Both the position numbers and the translations under genes were made by a program. 64,000 nt of DNA, taken from assembly GCA_014651175.1 (NCBI GenBank), contig BMWJ01000007.1:186001-250000 (forward strand). Direction: 5' to 3'. The notes under the pieces were generated by a model. That model searched no databases and was not told where the DNA came from. It saw only the letters and a program-made list of their open reading frames with translations. This document shows, piece after piece, positions 8,321 through 17,033 of the stretch. The DNA comes from Streptomyces clavifer. Lineage in GTDB: Bacteria > Actinomycetota > Actinomycetes > Streptomycetales > Streptomycetaceae. Numbering within the stretch: the stretch's first letter is position 1; each line of letters opens with the position of its first letter.

Positions 8321-8677
8321 TCATTCCGCGGCAACGGCCGGCGACTCGTAGTACGCGCCCAGCTTCTGCAGATAGAAGAGATCGCCGGTGTCCTGGTCGC
8401 GCTCGAAGCGAGGGGCCTCCTTGATCTGCTCCCTGCTGCATCCGACATGGATCACGCGTGCGGCGTCATCGACGCTGGTCACCATGCCGGCCGGCACGAC
8501 GACGCTTCTGCCGAACTTCCAGATCCCGGCATCGACCACCAGGTGGTCGAAGCCAGGGACCTGGGAGGTCCTGACGACGGTGCCGACACTCCCGTCCGGG
8601 GCTTCCATCTCGTAACCGATCACCTCATCGTCCAGCGAGCGGTTCAGCTGTGCGGGGCAGGCCCAGAGCGTTTCCAT
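8321..8677 (-). CDS. PRC-barrel domain protein
   Basis: A 118-residue PRC-barrel protein. The N-terminal barrel (DDEVIGYEMEAPDGSVGTV, then FDHLVVDAGIWKFGRSVVVPAGMVTSVD) matches the beta-strand pattern of this fold. The tail VGCSREQIKEAPRFERDQDTG is typical of Streptomyces members, which are often stress associated. The ATG at 8677 has AGGAG 6 bases upstream, so the longer open frame is ignored. It is divergent from the SpoIIE-type phosphatase gene. Confidence 0.8.
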   Translation of the reverse strand: METLWACPAQLNRSLDDEVIGYEMEAPDGSVGTVVRTSQVPGFDHLVVDAGIWKFGRSVVVPAGMVTSVDDAARVIHVGCSREQIKEAPRFERDQDTGDLFYLQKLGAYYESPAVAAE

Positions 8678-8996
8678 GTCGTCTCCTCTTGCAAGAGCCG
8701 AATCGTACGGCCGCGGGACTTCCATATGCCCCCGCGAGCCGACTCGATGCGGCCCGGAACCGTCCAATGCCCCGGTCGGCCCTGCAAAGCCGCCTCATCG
8801 CCTCCGGGGACCGCCGCGGCCCGGCGCCGGAGGACCGTGGCGCGGCGTCAGGCGGACCAGCTGCAAGGCCGGCTGCATCACACCACATCGTGAACGTGCC
8901 GGAGAAACGGAACCCTGCGACCGGGCACGCAGGACGTACCGGGTGCGGTCGGCGAATTCCGGGGCAGGAGTTGTCGACAAACGATGGGAGGCTGCC
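8678..8996. other. Intergenic region between divergent genes
   Basis: This 319-base gap must hold the promoters of the PRC-barrel gene (minus) and the phosphatase gene (plus). I see no convincing ORF with its own ribosome site and no clear operator. Confidence 0.4.
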
Positions 8997-10196
8997 ATGA
9001 ATGTGGGAGATCTGGAACTGGCCGAACTTCTGGCCGCAGCGGAGTCCCGGCCGCCCGGAGAGTCCGTCGACGTCATCGCGCACGACCTTCGCAAGCGCTT
9101 CGGGGCGCAGTCGGTGTCGTTCCTGTTCGTCGATCTTCTGGGGCAGCGCCTACTACGCCTGAACGCGCCCACAGAAGGAGAGAAGGAGGACACGGCCGAG
9201 CAGATCGATTTGCAGGGCAGCATTTACGAGACGGTTCTGCGCAGACAGCTCCAGCAAGTGGAGACGGACGGTCAAGGCGGGCGGCGCGTGATCTCGCCCG
9301 TGACCAATCGCGGTGACTGCATCGGCTTGCTGGAGGTGACTCTGCAGTACACAGACGACACCGTTCTGCGGCAGATCAACGACGTGGCCCATGCGCTGGC
9401 CTACATCATCGTCACGGATCGCCGCTTCACCGACCTGTACCACGCGGGACGGCGCACCACCCGGACCAGCCTCGCAGCCGAGATCCAGCACCAGCTGCTT
9501 CCGTCGTCCTCCTGCTGCGAGGCGCCTCAGTTCACCCTCGCCGCCGGCCTGGTGCCGGCGGACGACATCGGGGGCGACACCTACGACTACACGCTCGACC
9601 GGGAGACGCTGCACCTGTCCATCACCGATGCCATGGGCCACGACACGGAGTCCGCCCTGCTGGCCACGCTGGTCACGGGTGCGTTGCGCGGGGCCCGCCG
9701 CACCGGTTGCGACGCCCTCCGCCAGGCCCATCAGGTCCACGAGGCCCTGCTGACCCACAGTCGTGGGCTGGCCACCGGACAACTGCTCTGCGTCCGCCTC
9801 GACACGGGCGCCTGCGAGCTGGTCAATGCGGGGCATCCCTGGCCGTTGCGGCTCCGGGAGGGAGAGGCCGAGGCCGAGGAGGTCAAGCTGGCCGTCAATC
9901 TGCCGTTCGGTGTGGCGGCTCCCAACTCGTACCAGCTCCAGAAGCTGCAGCTGAATCCGGGCGACCGTCTGGTCCTGCTCACCGACGGCATGCAGGAACG
10001 AGGCGCCTCGGCTGTCGACCTGGCCTCGCTCGTGCGCGACACCCGCTCCTGGCATCCCAGGGAGGCCGTTCGCGCCCTGACGGCAGCGGTACTGAACGCC
10101 TGCCGCGGCAATCTGAAGGACGACGCCACCGTCCTCATGCTGGACTGGCACGGAACGGAGAAGGCCACCCGGTCAGGTGCTCGCGCGGCGCAGTGA
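8997..10196 (+). CDS. SpoIIE/PP2C-type serine phosphatase
   Basis: A 399-residue protein. Residues 1-150 form a GAF-like sensor region (VDVIAHDLRKRFGAQSVSFLFVDLLGQRLLRL), and residues about 165-390 form a PP2C phosphatase domain of the SpoIIE/RsbU type. Metal-binding aspartates appear in GGDTYDYTLD and TDAMGHDTES, and again in LTDGMQER and NLKDDATVLMLD. Proteins of this layout dephosphorylate anti-anti-sigma factors in partner-switching pathways. The ATG at 8997 follows GGGAGG at 7 bases. No kinase or sigma-factor gene lies next to it. Confidence 0.88.
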   Translation: MNVGDLELAELLAAAESRPPGESVDVIAHDLRKRFGAQSVSFLFVDLLGQRLLRLNAPTEGEKEDTAEQIDLQGSIYETVLRRQLQQVETDGQGGRRVISPVTNRGDCIGLLEVTLQYTDDTVLRQINDVAHALAYIIVTDRRFTDLYHAGRRTTRTSLAAEIQHQLLPSSSCCEAPQFTLAAGLVPADDIGGDTYDYTLDRETLHLSITDAMGHDTESALLATLVTGALRGARRTGCDALRQAHQVHEALLTHSRGLATGQLLCVRLDTGACELVNAGHPWPLRLREGEAEAEEVKLAVNLPFGVAAPNSYQLQKLQLNPGDRLVLLTDGMQERGASAVDLASLVRDTRSWHPREAVRALTAAVLNACRGNLKDDATVLMLDWHGTEKATRSGARAAQ

Positions 10197-10475
10197 CCTG
10201 CTCCGGCCCTCCGTCACGTCACTGCATCGCACGTGCTTTCCCGGCGCCGGACGCTGCCTGGCACCCATGCGATCCGCGGCGCCGAGGGCCGGGGCGCGTT
10301 CGTCCTCCCTCCGGCGCCGGCACCGGCGCTCGGTCCCGGAAGAGCGGCTGCCCGGGGCCCCGTGCTACGACGGTACGAGACCGGTACACCGCCGGCGCGC
10401 ACTACGGACCCACAGCTGAGCCGGGTCGCCGCGGGGACGGCGACCGACGACGGCGCGACCGGCCCGCCCAGGCGT

Positions 10476-11075
10476 TCACCTCCCGCCCTGGCTCCCGGCC
10501 GGGGCGGGGCCTGGCGCCCGGTCTCCGGGCACCTTGAAGCGGGTGATGTTCCCCGACACGTCGTCGGGGACCCGCCGGCTCCGCCCCGAGGCGGCGTCCG
10601 GGGTACCGATGTCCAGGATTCCGAGGAGCCGCTCGGAGCCTCGCAGGCCGAGGAACTCCCCGACCGCGGAGCTGGTGGCGAGCCGGCCCGTCCGCCATAT
10701 GCTGCCGTAGTCCCTGGCGTGCAGCAGCAGCATCAGCGAGTGCGCCATGCAGCTGGCGGCCGCCAGCTGTTCCCACTCCGGGACCGGGTGCTCGCGGGGG
10801 GCGAAGACCAGCGCCGCGGACAAGGGGGCTCGCTGGTACTTGTTCCTCAGCCGTTCCGTCTCCGCCGCACCGGCGTCCGTCTCGGCTGCGATGCTCAGTC
10901 CGAGTTCGGCTCGCTCTTCGCTGCGCAGCAGGATCCAGCGCCAGGGGCGGAGCCTGCCGTGGTCGGGAGCGAGGCTCGCCCCCCTGAGGAGGTACGTGAA
11001 CTCCGCGTCGTCCGGTGCGGGCGCGTGGAGCACGTGCTCACTGCGGCGTGTCAGCACCGCGGTCATGACATCCAT
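10476..11075 (-). CDS. Nitroreductase-family flavoprotein
   Basis: A 199-residue FMN-dependent nitroreductase-fold protein of the short YdjA-like type. Family features are the N-terminal RRS segment (LTRRSEHVL), APDHGRLRPWRWILL (the usual SPNHxxxxPWxF flavin loop) and the C-terminal GSERLLGILDIGTP region. It can reduce or oxidise small substrates using NAD(P)H. A GAGAGGAA ribosome site precedes the ATG. It is the last minus-strand gene before the left edge of the peptide cluster and lies 47 bases after the VOC gene, so it probably belongs to the cluster as a redox tailoring enzyme; this is inference from position. Confidence 0.75.
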   Translation of the reverse strand: MDVMTAVLTRRSEHVLHAPAPDDAEFTYLLRGASLAPDHGRLRPWRWILLRSEERAELGLSIAAETDAGAAETERLRNKYQRAPLSAALVFAPREHPVPEWEQLAAASCMAHSLMLLLHARDYGSIWRTGRLATSSAVGEFLGLRGSERLLGILDIGTPDAASGRSRRVPDDVSGNITRFKVPGDRAPGPAPAGSQGGR

Positions 11076-11122
11076 GGGGATTCCTCTCTCTGTTCGTACC
11101 CGACCCGCGTCGCGTCGAGGCG

Positions 11123-11551
11123 CTATCGGGCCGGGAACCGCTCGTAGTGGACGAGTTCGACCAGAAGTTCCGTGGGCTCCGGCAGGTACATGAAGGCCAC
11201 GCTCATGCCTGGCCGGGCCCCGCGGCAGGGTTCGGTGTCGAGCGCGAGGAGCCCTTGTTCACGCAGTCTGCTCGTCTCGTGGGCGAGGTCGTCCACGATC
11301 AGGGCGAGGTGGTAGAGACCGGGCCCCTGCTCGTCGAGGCGCCCGTCGACCGCGGAACCCGGGCCGGTCGGGGAGACCAGCTCGATCTCCGTCCCCGAGG
11401 AGAGTCCGGGCAGGCCCCAGAACTCGCAGGCGACCCGGTAGGCAGTGGCGATGCCGTGGTCGGTCCTGGTCAGGCCGAGTGCGGCAAGCTGGGCGCCCGC
11501 CCTCACGGGGTCGGACGTGACCAACCCGACGTGGTCGATCCCGAGGATCAT
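11123..11551 (-). CDS. VOC superfamily protein, methylmalonyl-CoA epimerase-like
   Basis: A 142-residue vicinal-oxygen-chelate protein made of two beta-alpha-beta-beta-beta repeats. ILGIDHVGLVTSDP supplies the first metal histidine, LYHLALIVDD the second and LLVELVH the glutamate, as in methylmalonyl-CoA epimerase. The position next to an ACP and FkbH gene suggests it may act on a thioester-bound hydroxyacyl unit, for example epimerisation alpha to the thioester; the alternative is a resistance-type glyoxalase fold. It lies between the carrier protein and nitroreductase genes with short gaps on both sides. Confidence 0.78.
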   Translation of the reverse strand: MILGIDHVGLVTSDPVRAGAQLAALGLTRTDHGIATAYRVACEFWGLPGLSSGTEIELVSPTGPGSAVDGRLDEQGPGLYHLALIVDDLAHETSRLREQGLLALDTEPCRGARPGMSVAFMYLPEPTELLVELVHYERFPAR

Positions 11552-11578
11552 GGCAGGGCCCCTCGTCTGCGGCGGTGG

Positions 11579-11836
11579 TCATCCGGCGGGGGTGGCCCGG
11601 GCGGCGAGGTGGCGGGAGATCTCGTCGGCCAGCTCCCCCACCGTCCCGATCTTCAGGTAGTCCCGCAGGTCTAGCCGGACTCCATAGGTCTGCTCGATGT
11701 TGGCGAGCAGGCGTACGGCCACCAGGCTGCCCCAGCGGCCGAGCCCCGAGAACCGCGAGTCGGCGGTGATCTCGTCCGCAGGGTGCCGGGTGACGCGGGC
11801 TACGAGGCCGGGCAGGGTGCTCATCACGTCAGGCAT
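11579..11836 (-). CDS. Free-standing acyl carrier protein
   Basis: An 85-residue carrier protein. The attachment serine lies in LGRWGSLVAVRLL (residues 32-44), where most carriers read DS; the preceding Asp is replaced by Gly but the helix II pattern is kept. It overlaps the FkbH gene end by 8 bases, so it is co-translated with it. In FkbH systems the C3 unit from glycolytic 1,3-bisphosphoglycerate is loaded onto exactly such a discrete ACP. It is therefore the likely acceptor for the neighbouring FkbH enzyme. Confidence 0.85.
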   Translation of the reverse strand: MPDVMSTLPGLVARVTRHPADEITADSRFSGLGRWGSLVAVRLLANIEQTYGVRLDLRDYLKIGTVGELADEISRHLAARATPAG

Positions 11837-13760
11837 GGTCGAGGGTCTCCTTGGGGGCGAGGGCGATCCAGTCGGGGGTGAGGGGCATGAGCTCGTCGAG
11901 CCGTGCCAGGTAGTGCAGGGTGCCGTCGGGGTCCTGTTCTCGGCGGGAGAGGCCGGCGTCGGGGTAGAGGGACGCCGCGGGCCCGTTGCGTTCCGTCGGT
12001 GTGTAGTCCGCTTCCAGCAGGGTGGCTCCCTCCGCCGCGGCCCGGTCGGCGACGTACTGGAGCACAGCCCGTTCGACGCCCCGGGAGAGCACCCGGCAGC
12101 TGAGGACCATGTTCCGCACCGTCCAGCGTTCGGGGCCGCGGTCCAGCCACACCCCTCCGACCACGCCCTCGGCGCCGAAGCGGTCGGTCACCTCCACGGT
12201 GAGCACGGCGTGGTCGGCCGATCCGGCCATCCGGCGGGTGAGTGCCTCACCGTGGGCTGCGCCGGTCATGTTGAACTGGCTGGTGCGTAACTCCAGTTGG
12301 ACCAGACGGGGCAGGGTGAACTCGTCGGCCGCACCCACCAGCACCTGGATGCCCAACCCACTGAGATACTCCTCGACCGATCCCTGGGTGGCGCCGAACC
12401 GGTGTCTCGCACGCCGCTTCCGGTAGAGGGTGGTGCGCTCGGTGTCGGTGACGGTGGTGCCCAGCTGTGCGAAACGGGCCGGGTCGAGGATTTTCGAGGA
12501 GTGGCCCGCCGGGTCGCCCTCCAGATGGACGACGTCCACCTGGGGCAGCGAGCCACGGACCAGTCCGCACTCGAAGGCACTGTCGTCGGCGAACGTGAAC
12601 GCATCGAGTCCCAGCGAGAGTTCCTCGGCCAACGCGGCGATCCGGGTGTCCTTCGGCTGCCAGTCGGCCAGCACGGCGACGAAGTCGTCCGGCCGCAGCA
12701 CCATGTCCGGATGGTCGGCGAGCACCTGGTTCACCAGGCCGGCGTCGTTCTTGCTGCACACGGCGAGCAATACCCCTTGGCGCCGCAGGGCGAGGGCGCG
12801 GCGCTGGAGGTCGGTGTAGCAGTCCCCCGGGTACAGGGTGCCCAGTTCGATGCCGGCAGGGCCGTCGTCACCGACGACGCCTCCCCACAGGGTGTTGTCC
12901 AGGTCGAGTACGAGGACTTTGCGGCCGAGGCCGGTGACACCGCGGGCGAACGCCGCCGCCTCCCGGGCGCAGACGAGTTCGACGTGGGGCGTCCATGCCA
13001 TCCGGCCGAAGCGGTAGCGCCGTTCGTCCCGCAGCGGACCGGGGGCGTCGGCGAGCGCCGCCTCCAGGTCGAAGGCGTACACCCCGGCGTGCTCTTCGCC
13101 CGCTCGCAGCAGCAGGGTGTTGGCCTCCCGCCAGATCCGGCCGAGCGCGGCCCTGGACCGGTAGCCGATCACGCTGTCCCGGTCGGGGCGGGGCAACGGC
13201 ACCGTGTGCAGCAGGACGGCGGAGCCGGTGCGCTCCGCGAAGCCGGCCGCCGCCATGCCGGTGGCGGCGACCTGTTCGAGGAGGACGTCACGCACCGCGT
13301 CCAGATCCGAAGGGTCCCAGTCGGCGGGGAGCAGCGAGCCGGAATCCCGGAGGCAGAGCGTCACCTCGGGCCGGAAGGCCGCCAAGGCGGATGCCGGGTC
13401 GGTGAGCTGGTCGTCGAGCCGGCCGTAGGGGCAGAGGTGGATCTCGGCGTCGAGTCCGGAGGCCAGCAGTGCGGTCCGCAGGAGCGGCGCCACTCCGTCG
13501 GCGGTGAAGGTGGCTGCGACGGCGATCCGCAGCGGCGTCGTACGGCGTGGTGCGGTACGGGAGACCCGCGCCGCGGTGACGTTCTCCAGCAGGATGCCTG
13601 CCTCGCAGAGCAGGAGCGGGTCCTCGGCCCGGGCGAGCTGGTCCCCGAGGTCCGGGTCCGTCGCCTCCGGTGACCGGAGCAGGGCGTCGACGCGTTCGAG
13701 CAGGTCGTCCGTCGGCGCGGGTCCGGAAGGGGTGGGACCGGAAGAGGTGGGACCGGTCAT
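11829..13760 (-). CDS. FkbH-type HAD-IIIC glyceryl transferase/phosphatase
   Basis: A 643-residue FkbH-like protein. After an N-terminal region of about 270 residues comes the HAD-IIIC domain with VLVLDLDNTLWGGVVGDDG (catalytic DLDNT), the CSKND motif and TFADDSAFE. The C-terminal third is the GNAT-like domain typical of the family (LELRTSQFNMTG, then VWLDRGPERWTVRNMVLSCRVL). Known FkbH enzymes take a glyceryl unit from 1,3-bisphosphoglycerate, dephosphorylate it and pass it to an ACP, giving glyceryl-ACP for methoxymalonyl units or tetronate rings. The ATG at 13760 overlaps the stop of the KAS III-like gene. The matching ACP follows directly. No downstream oxidation or methylation genes for a methoxymalonyl unit are seen here. 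Confidence 0.9.
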   Translation of the reverse strand: MTGPTSSGPTPSGPAPTDDLLERVDALLRSPEATDPDLGDQLARAEDPLLLCEAGILLENVTAARVSRTAPRRTTPLRIAVAATFTADGVAPLLRTALLASGLDAEIHLCPYGRLDDQLTDPASALAAFRPEVTLCLRDSGSLLPADWDPSDLDAVRDVLLEQVAATGMAAAGFAERTGSAVLLHTVPLPRPDRDSVIGYRSRAALGRIWREANTLLLRAGEEHAGVYAFDLEAALADAPGPLRDERRYRFGRMAWTPHVELVCAREAAAFARGVTGLGRKVLVLDLDNTLWGGVVGDDGPAGIELGTLYPGDCYTDLQRRALALRRQGVLLAVCSKNDAGLVNQVLADHPDMVLRPDDFVAVLADWQPKDTRIAALAEELSLGLDAFTFADDSAFECGLVRGSLPQVDVVHLEGDPAGHSSKILDPARFAQLGTTVTDTERTTLYRKRRARHRFGATQGSVEEYLSGLGIQVLVGAADEFTLPRLVQLELRTSQFNMTGAAHGEALTRRMAGSADHAVLTVEVTDRFGAEGVVGGVWLDRGPERWTVRNMVLSCRVLSRGVERAVLQYVADRAAAEGATLLEADYTPTERNGPAASLYPDAGLSRREQDPDGTLHYLARLDELMPLTPDWIALAPKETLDHA

Positions 13761-14797
13761 GACGCTTCGGCCGGCCACTGGGGCCGCTCGAGGATCTCGA
13801 CCACGGCACAGGCGTAGGTGAATCCCATGCCGATGCCGCACAGGGCGACCCGGTCGCCCGGGCCGACCTCACCGGTCTCCAGGAGGTGGGTGAGGCCGGC
13901 TATCTGGTCCGCGGCGCCGATGTGACCGACCCTGCGGCCCCACTCCCAGGTGGTCTTCTCCTCCTCGATCCCGAACATCTCCCGGAACTCGACGTCGTCC
14001 AGGGTGCGGCCGACGTTGGTGAGGACCCAGCGGTCGATGTCCCCCGCTTCGAGACCGGCGTCGGCCAGGGCGACCGAGACGCTCTCCTGCTGCCGTTCGG
14101 TGAGCGACTGGACTATTTTGAGGAGGAGTTCGCCGTTGTCGACGAGGTAGTCGGCGCGCCTGGACCGCAGGTCGACCACTCCGGCGTCCGGAGCCTGTTC
14201 CTCGAAGGGGCTGTTGCCGAGGTAGACCGCGCCGTAGGTGCCGTCGCTGATCACGGCCGTCGACAGCAGCCGGGCCACCCCGCCGGCCCGGGAGAGCACC
14301 AGGCCGGTGCCACCGTCACCGAACACGACTCCCTTGTCGGAGCGGTACCGGTCGAAGGCGGGCAAGGCGAAGATGTCGCTGGTGGTGAGCAACGCGCTCG
14401 ACGTGTCGGAGCAGTTGGCGAGATAGGCGGCCGCGATCTCCACGGCGGCGAGCCCGCCGTTGGAGTACTGCTTGACCTCGACCGCGGCGGCGCAGCCGCC
14501 GACGGTGCGGCCCTGGACGTAGGAGGCCGGGGCGAAGTGGTCGAGGCCCTGGTAGTTGCAGCTGGAGTGGACGACCAGGGCGATGTCGTCGGACGCCGTG
14601 CTGCGGGCCATCACCAGGCCGCCCGCCTTCACGGCGAGCTCGACCGCGGGCCCGTCGTCGATGACGCTGATGGACAGGAAGCCGTCCGCGGCGGCCTCGT
14701 CGGCGTCGTAGCGGCCCTCTGCCACGGCGACCGCGGTCTGCTCACCGCGGCCGAGCACGGCCGCGCAGGCATTGACATAGATTCCGTTCCACCGCAT
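13757..14797 (-). CDS. KAS III-like protein with a non-standard active site
   Basis: A 346-residue thiolase-fold protein of the 3-oxoacyl-ACP synthase III family. The fold is supported by the FGDGGTGLVLSR segment and the C-terminal GDRVALCGIGMGFTYACAVVEI segment. By eye, the nucleophile position of FabH (ACAG) aligns with YSNGG (about residue 136), so Cys is replaced by Ser or Asn. The His position (VPHQAN) reads VLTNVG, and the Asn position (GNTSAAS) reads GHIGAAD. The enzyme is therefore unlikely to work like FabH. In tetronate pathways a KAS III-like enzyme joins glyceryl-ACP to an acyl chain; other relatives are acyltransferases. A GGAAGGAG site precedes the ATG. It overlaps the FkbH gene by 4 bases. 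Confidence 0.82.
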   Translation of the reverse strand: MRWNGIYVNACAAVLGRGEQTAVAVAEGRYDADEAAADGFLSISVIDDGPAVELAVKAGGLVMARSTASDDIALVVHSSCNYQGLDHFAPASYVQGRTVGGCAAAVEVKQYSNGGLAAVEIAAAYLANCSDTSSALLTTSDIFALPAFDRYRSDKGVVFGDGGTGLVLSRAGGVARLLSTAVISDGTYGAVYLGNSPFEEQAPDAGVVDLRSRRADYLVDNGELLLKIVQSLTERQQESVSVALADAGLEAGDIDRWVLTNVGRTLDDVEFREMFGIEEEKTTWEWGRRVGHIGAADQIAGLTHLLETGEVGPGDRVALCGIGMGFTYACAVVEILERPQWPAEAS

Positions 14798-14894
14798 GGG
14801 ACACGGTCTCCTTCCGAGTTGTCGTCCCCGGCTCCCCGTCCGGCACCTGCCGGGCCGGTCCGGGATCGTGGGCCTGATTCGGGTCAGCGTGCGG

Positions 14895-17033
14895 TCACCG
14901 CGCGGTTTCCCTCTCGTTGTCCGCGACGGCTGTCGTCCCGCCGGCGGCCCGGGCCCCGCCCACCGGGCAGCCGCCGACGCCGGGCCCGCCCGGAGGACCG
15001 AGGACGTCGGGCCTCGGTTGCAGGTCGAAGGCCCGCTCGATGAACGCCTGCCGTTCCGCACTCGTGCCGCGAGCCATGTCGGCGGCTGCCAGCTCGCGGT
15101 TGGCCTCGTCGAGCTCCTGCGACAGCTTGAACCTGCCGGTCAGTTCGTGGATGTCGACCTCGAACCCGACGACCTGGCCGCGCAGTTGCTCGATCCGGGT
15201 GTCGTCCGGCCGCAGCCAGTAGGAGCCGGACTCCCCTTCGGCCTGTTCGCACAGGCCGTTGAAGACGCGCATCAGTTCGTCCCGGCCGGAGAACAGCCTG
15301 GCGTGCCCCCGGACGTGGACGGACATCGAGTTCCAGGTGGGCAGCCTGTCCGTCTTCAGGACGTCCGGCGAGAGATAGGCGTCGGGGCCGTGGAAGACGA
15401 CGGTGACCGGACGGTCGCGCAGGAGCTCCACCTGGGGGTTGGACCGGTCGAGGTGGCCGATGAGCATGCCGTGCTCGCCACCCCGGTCGCGTTCCACCAC
15501 CAGCGGGACATGGGTCACCAGGACTCGCGCGTCCCGGGCGACGGAGATGACCGTGGCGAAGTTGAACCGCTCCATCAGGGAACGGATCCGGTCCAGGTCC
15601 GTCTCCACGTAGTGGCTCGGCGGGTAGGGGGCCGGCTCCTCGACGGCCACCGGGCGTCCGGCGGGGAGCCGGCCCCGGATGTCGTCGACGATCTGCTGTG
15701 ACCTGAAGGGCAGCAGCGACAGCAGGGTGTCGCCGACGCCGTACGCGGACTCCGCGTACCCCTGGACGTAGAAACCGGCGGTGACGCGCTCGTCGGTGCG
15801 CACCCTGCAGTCGGCCGTGACGAGCAGTTCACCCGACTCGTCACGCGACAGCAGCGGGGTGAGCTCCCCGAAGACCGCGGGGTGCAGCTCCCGGGTGTAG
15901 CCGGTGGCGAGCACCAGGCCGTCGCAGACCATCGTCCGGTCGGGACCGTCCGTCCGGTCGCGCACCTCGACGCTCAGCCGCTCGCCGTCCTCGACCACCC
16001 GGGAGACGTGTGAGGCACGGTGCACCACCAGCCGCGGAGCGCCCCGCACCTCGTCCGCGTAGGTGATGTCGTACAGCTCGTCGAGATGTCCTGCCTCCAC
16101 CGCACCGTAGTTGGTGTTGCGGAGTTCGGTCCTGAGTATCGTCCGCCGTCGGGCCCCACTGGCGTAGAACTCCCCGGCGTTGCGCTGGTAGAACTGCTCG
16201 TTCGCGAAGGGGTTGTTGTCCGTCGCCCGCAGTGCGTATCCGGGGACGAAGAGGTGGACCCGCGCGTTCGGGTAGCCCTTGAGCACATGGCTGGTGATCT
16301 CGGCGGCGCTCTGGCCGTCGCCCACCACCCCGAGGTCGAGGGCGGCGTCGTGGTCCGGGAACCGTGCGGGGAAGGCGTCCAGGAAGGTGCTGGAATGGAT
16401 GACCGACGACGCGTCGCATATCTGTCCCGGCGCTCCCCGGCGCGGGGTGCCGCCGCCCGCGTGGACGACGTTGCGGGCATAGAGGTCATGGAACTCGGCG
16501 GATCCCGCGTCACGGACCCGGACGTGGAGAAGGTCCAGTGTCTCCGAACCGGGGCTTGCCACCGGGACGACCGCGACCACCTCGGACTCGTACCTGACGA
16601 CATGGCCGAAGTGCGCGGCGACCCAGCTCAGATAGTCCTGGTACTCCAGGCGTGTCGGCCTGCTCGCCCCGACGTTGATGAACTTCTCGAGCCTGCCCTT
16701 GGCCTTCAGGTAGGAGAGGAAGGTATAGGGGCTGGCCAGGTTCCGCAGGGAGACCAGGTCCTTGAGGTAGGAGATCTGCATCCTGGCGCCCTCGATCAGC
16801 ATGCCCGGATGCCAGCGGACGCCGGTGTTGCGCTCCAGGAACAGGCAGCTTCGTCCGGGGTCGAGTTCCTCGACCGCGATCGCCAGAGCCAGGTTGGAGG
16901 GACCGAAGCCCACGCCGATCAGGTCGTAGGGATCCGCCGGATGGCTTCCCCGGGAGGGCCCGGGTGCGACCTCGGCGGCCGGCCGGCCGTTCGCACAGGG
17001 GAAAACAGCGCCTGCCTCACTAGACATGCTCAC
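14895..17033 (-). CDS. Fusion of L-ornithine N5-monooxygenase and piperazate synthase (KtzI-KtzT type)
   Basis: A 712-residue two-domain protein. Residues about 35-455 are a flavin N-monooxygenase of the ornithine/lysine hydroxylase family: FAD motif DLIGVGFGPSNLALA, LEYQDYLSWV, NADPH motif LGVVGDGQSAAE and LVLATGYTRELHP. Residues about 469-675 match the PaiB-like family that includes the heme-dependent piperazate synthase KtzT: YPPSHYVE at the start, IGHLDRSNPQ, VVFHGPDAYLSPDVL, PTWNSMSVHVRG and FKLSQE at the end. KtzI makes N5-hydroxyornithine and KtzT cyclises it to piperazic acid with N-N bond formation. A Gly/Pro-rich tail of about 40 residues follows. GTG 17033 overlaps the NRPS stop (GTGA); ATG 17027 is the alternative start, and AGGAG lies before both. 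Confidence 0.9.
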   Translation of the reverse strand: MSMSSEAGAVFPCANGRPAAEVAPGPSRGSHPADPYDLIGVGFGPSNLALAIAVEELDPGRSCLFLERNTGVRWHPGMLIEGARMQISYLKDLVSLRNLASPYTFLSYLKAKGRLEKFINVGASRPTRLEYQDYLSWVAAHFGHVVRYESEVVAVVPVASPGSETLDLLHVRVRDAGSAEFHDLYARNVVHAGGGTPRRGAPGQICDASSVIHSSTFLDAFPARFPDHDAALDLGVVGDGQSAAEITSHVLKGYPNARVHLFVPGYALRATDNNPFANEQFYQRNAGEFYASGARRRTILRTELRNTNYGAVEAGHLDELYDITYADEVRGAPRLVVHRASHVSRVVEDGERLSVEVRDRTDGPDRTMVCDGLVLATGYTRELHPAVFGELTPLLSRDESGELLVTADCRVRTDERVTAGFYVQGYAESAYGVGDTLLSLLPFRSQQIVDDIRGRLPAGRPVAVEEPAPYPPSHYVETDLDRIRSLMERFNFATVISVARDARVLVTHVPLVVERDRGGEHGMLIGHLDRSNPQVELLRDRPVTVVFHGPDAYLSPDVLKTDRLPTWNSMSVHVRGHARLFSGRDELMRVFNGLCEQAEGESGSYWLRPDDTRIEQLRGQVVGFEVDIHELTGRFKLSQELDEANRELAAADMARGTSAERQAFIERAFDLQPRPDVLGPPGGPGVGGCPVGGARAAGGTTAVADNERETAR

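Noticed and set aside
9153-10151. A minus-strand open frame opposite the SpoIIE phosphatase
   Set aside because: The phosphatase has a full set of PP2C motifs; the opposite frame has none.
14895-17033. Reading the N-monooxygenase as evidence for a hydroxamate siderophore cluster
   Set aside because: The fused KtzT-like domain points to piperazate; there is no iron box or siderophore uptake gene near it.
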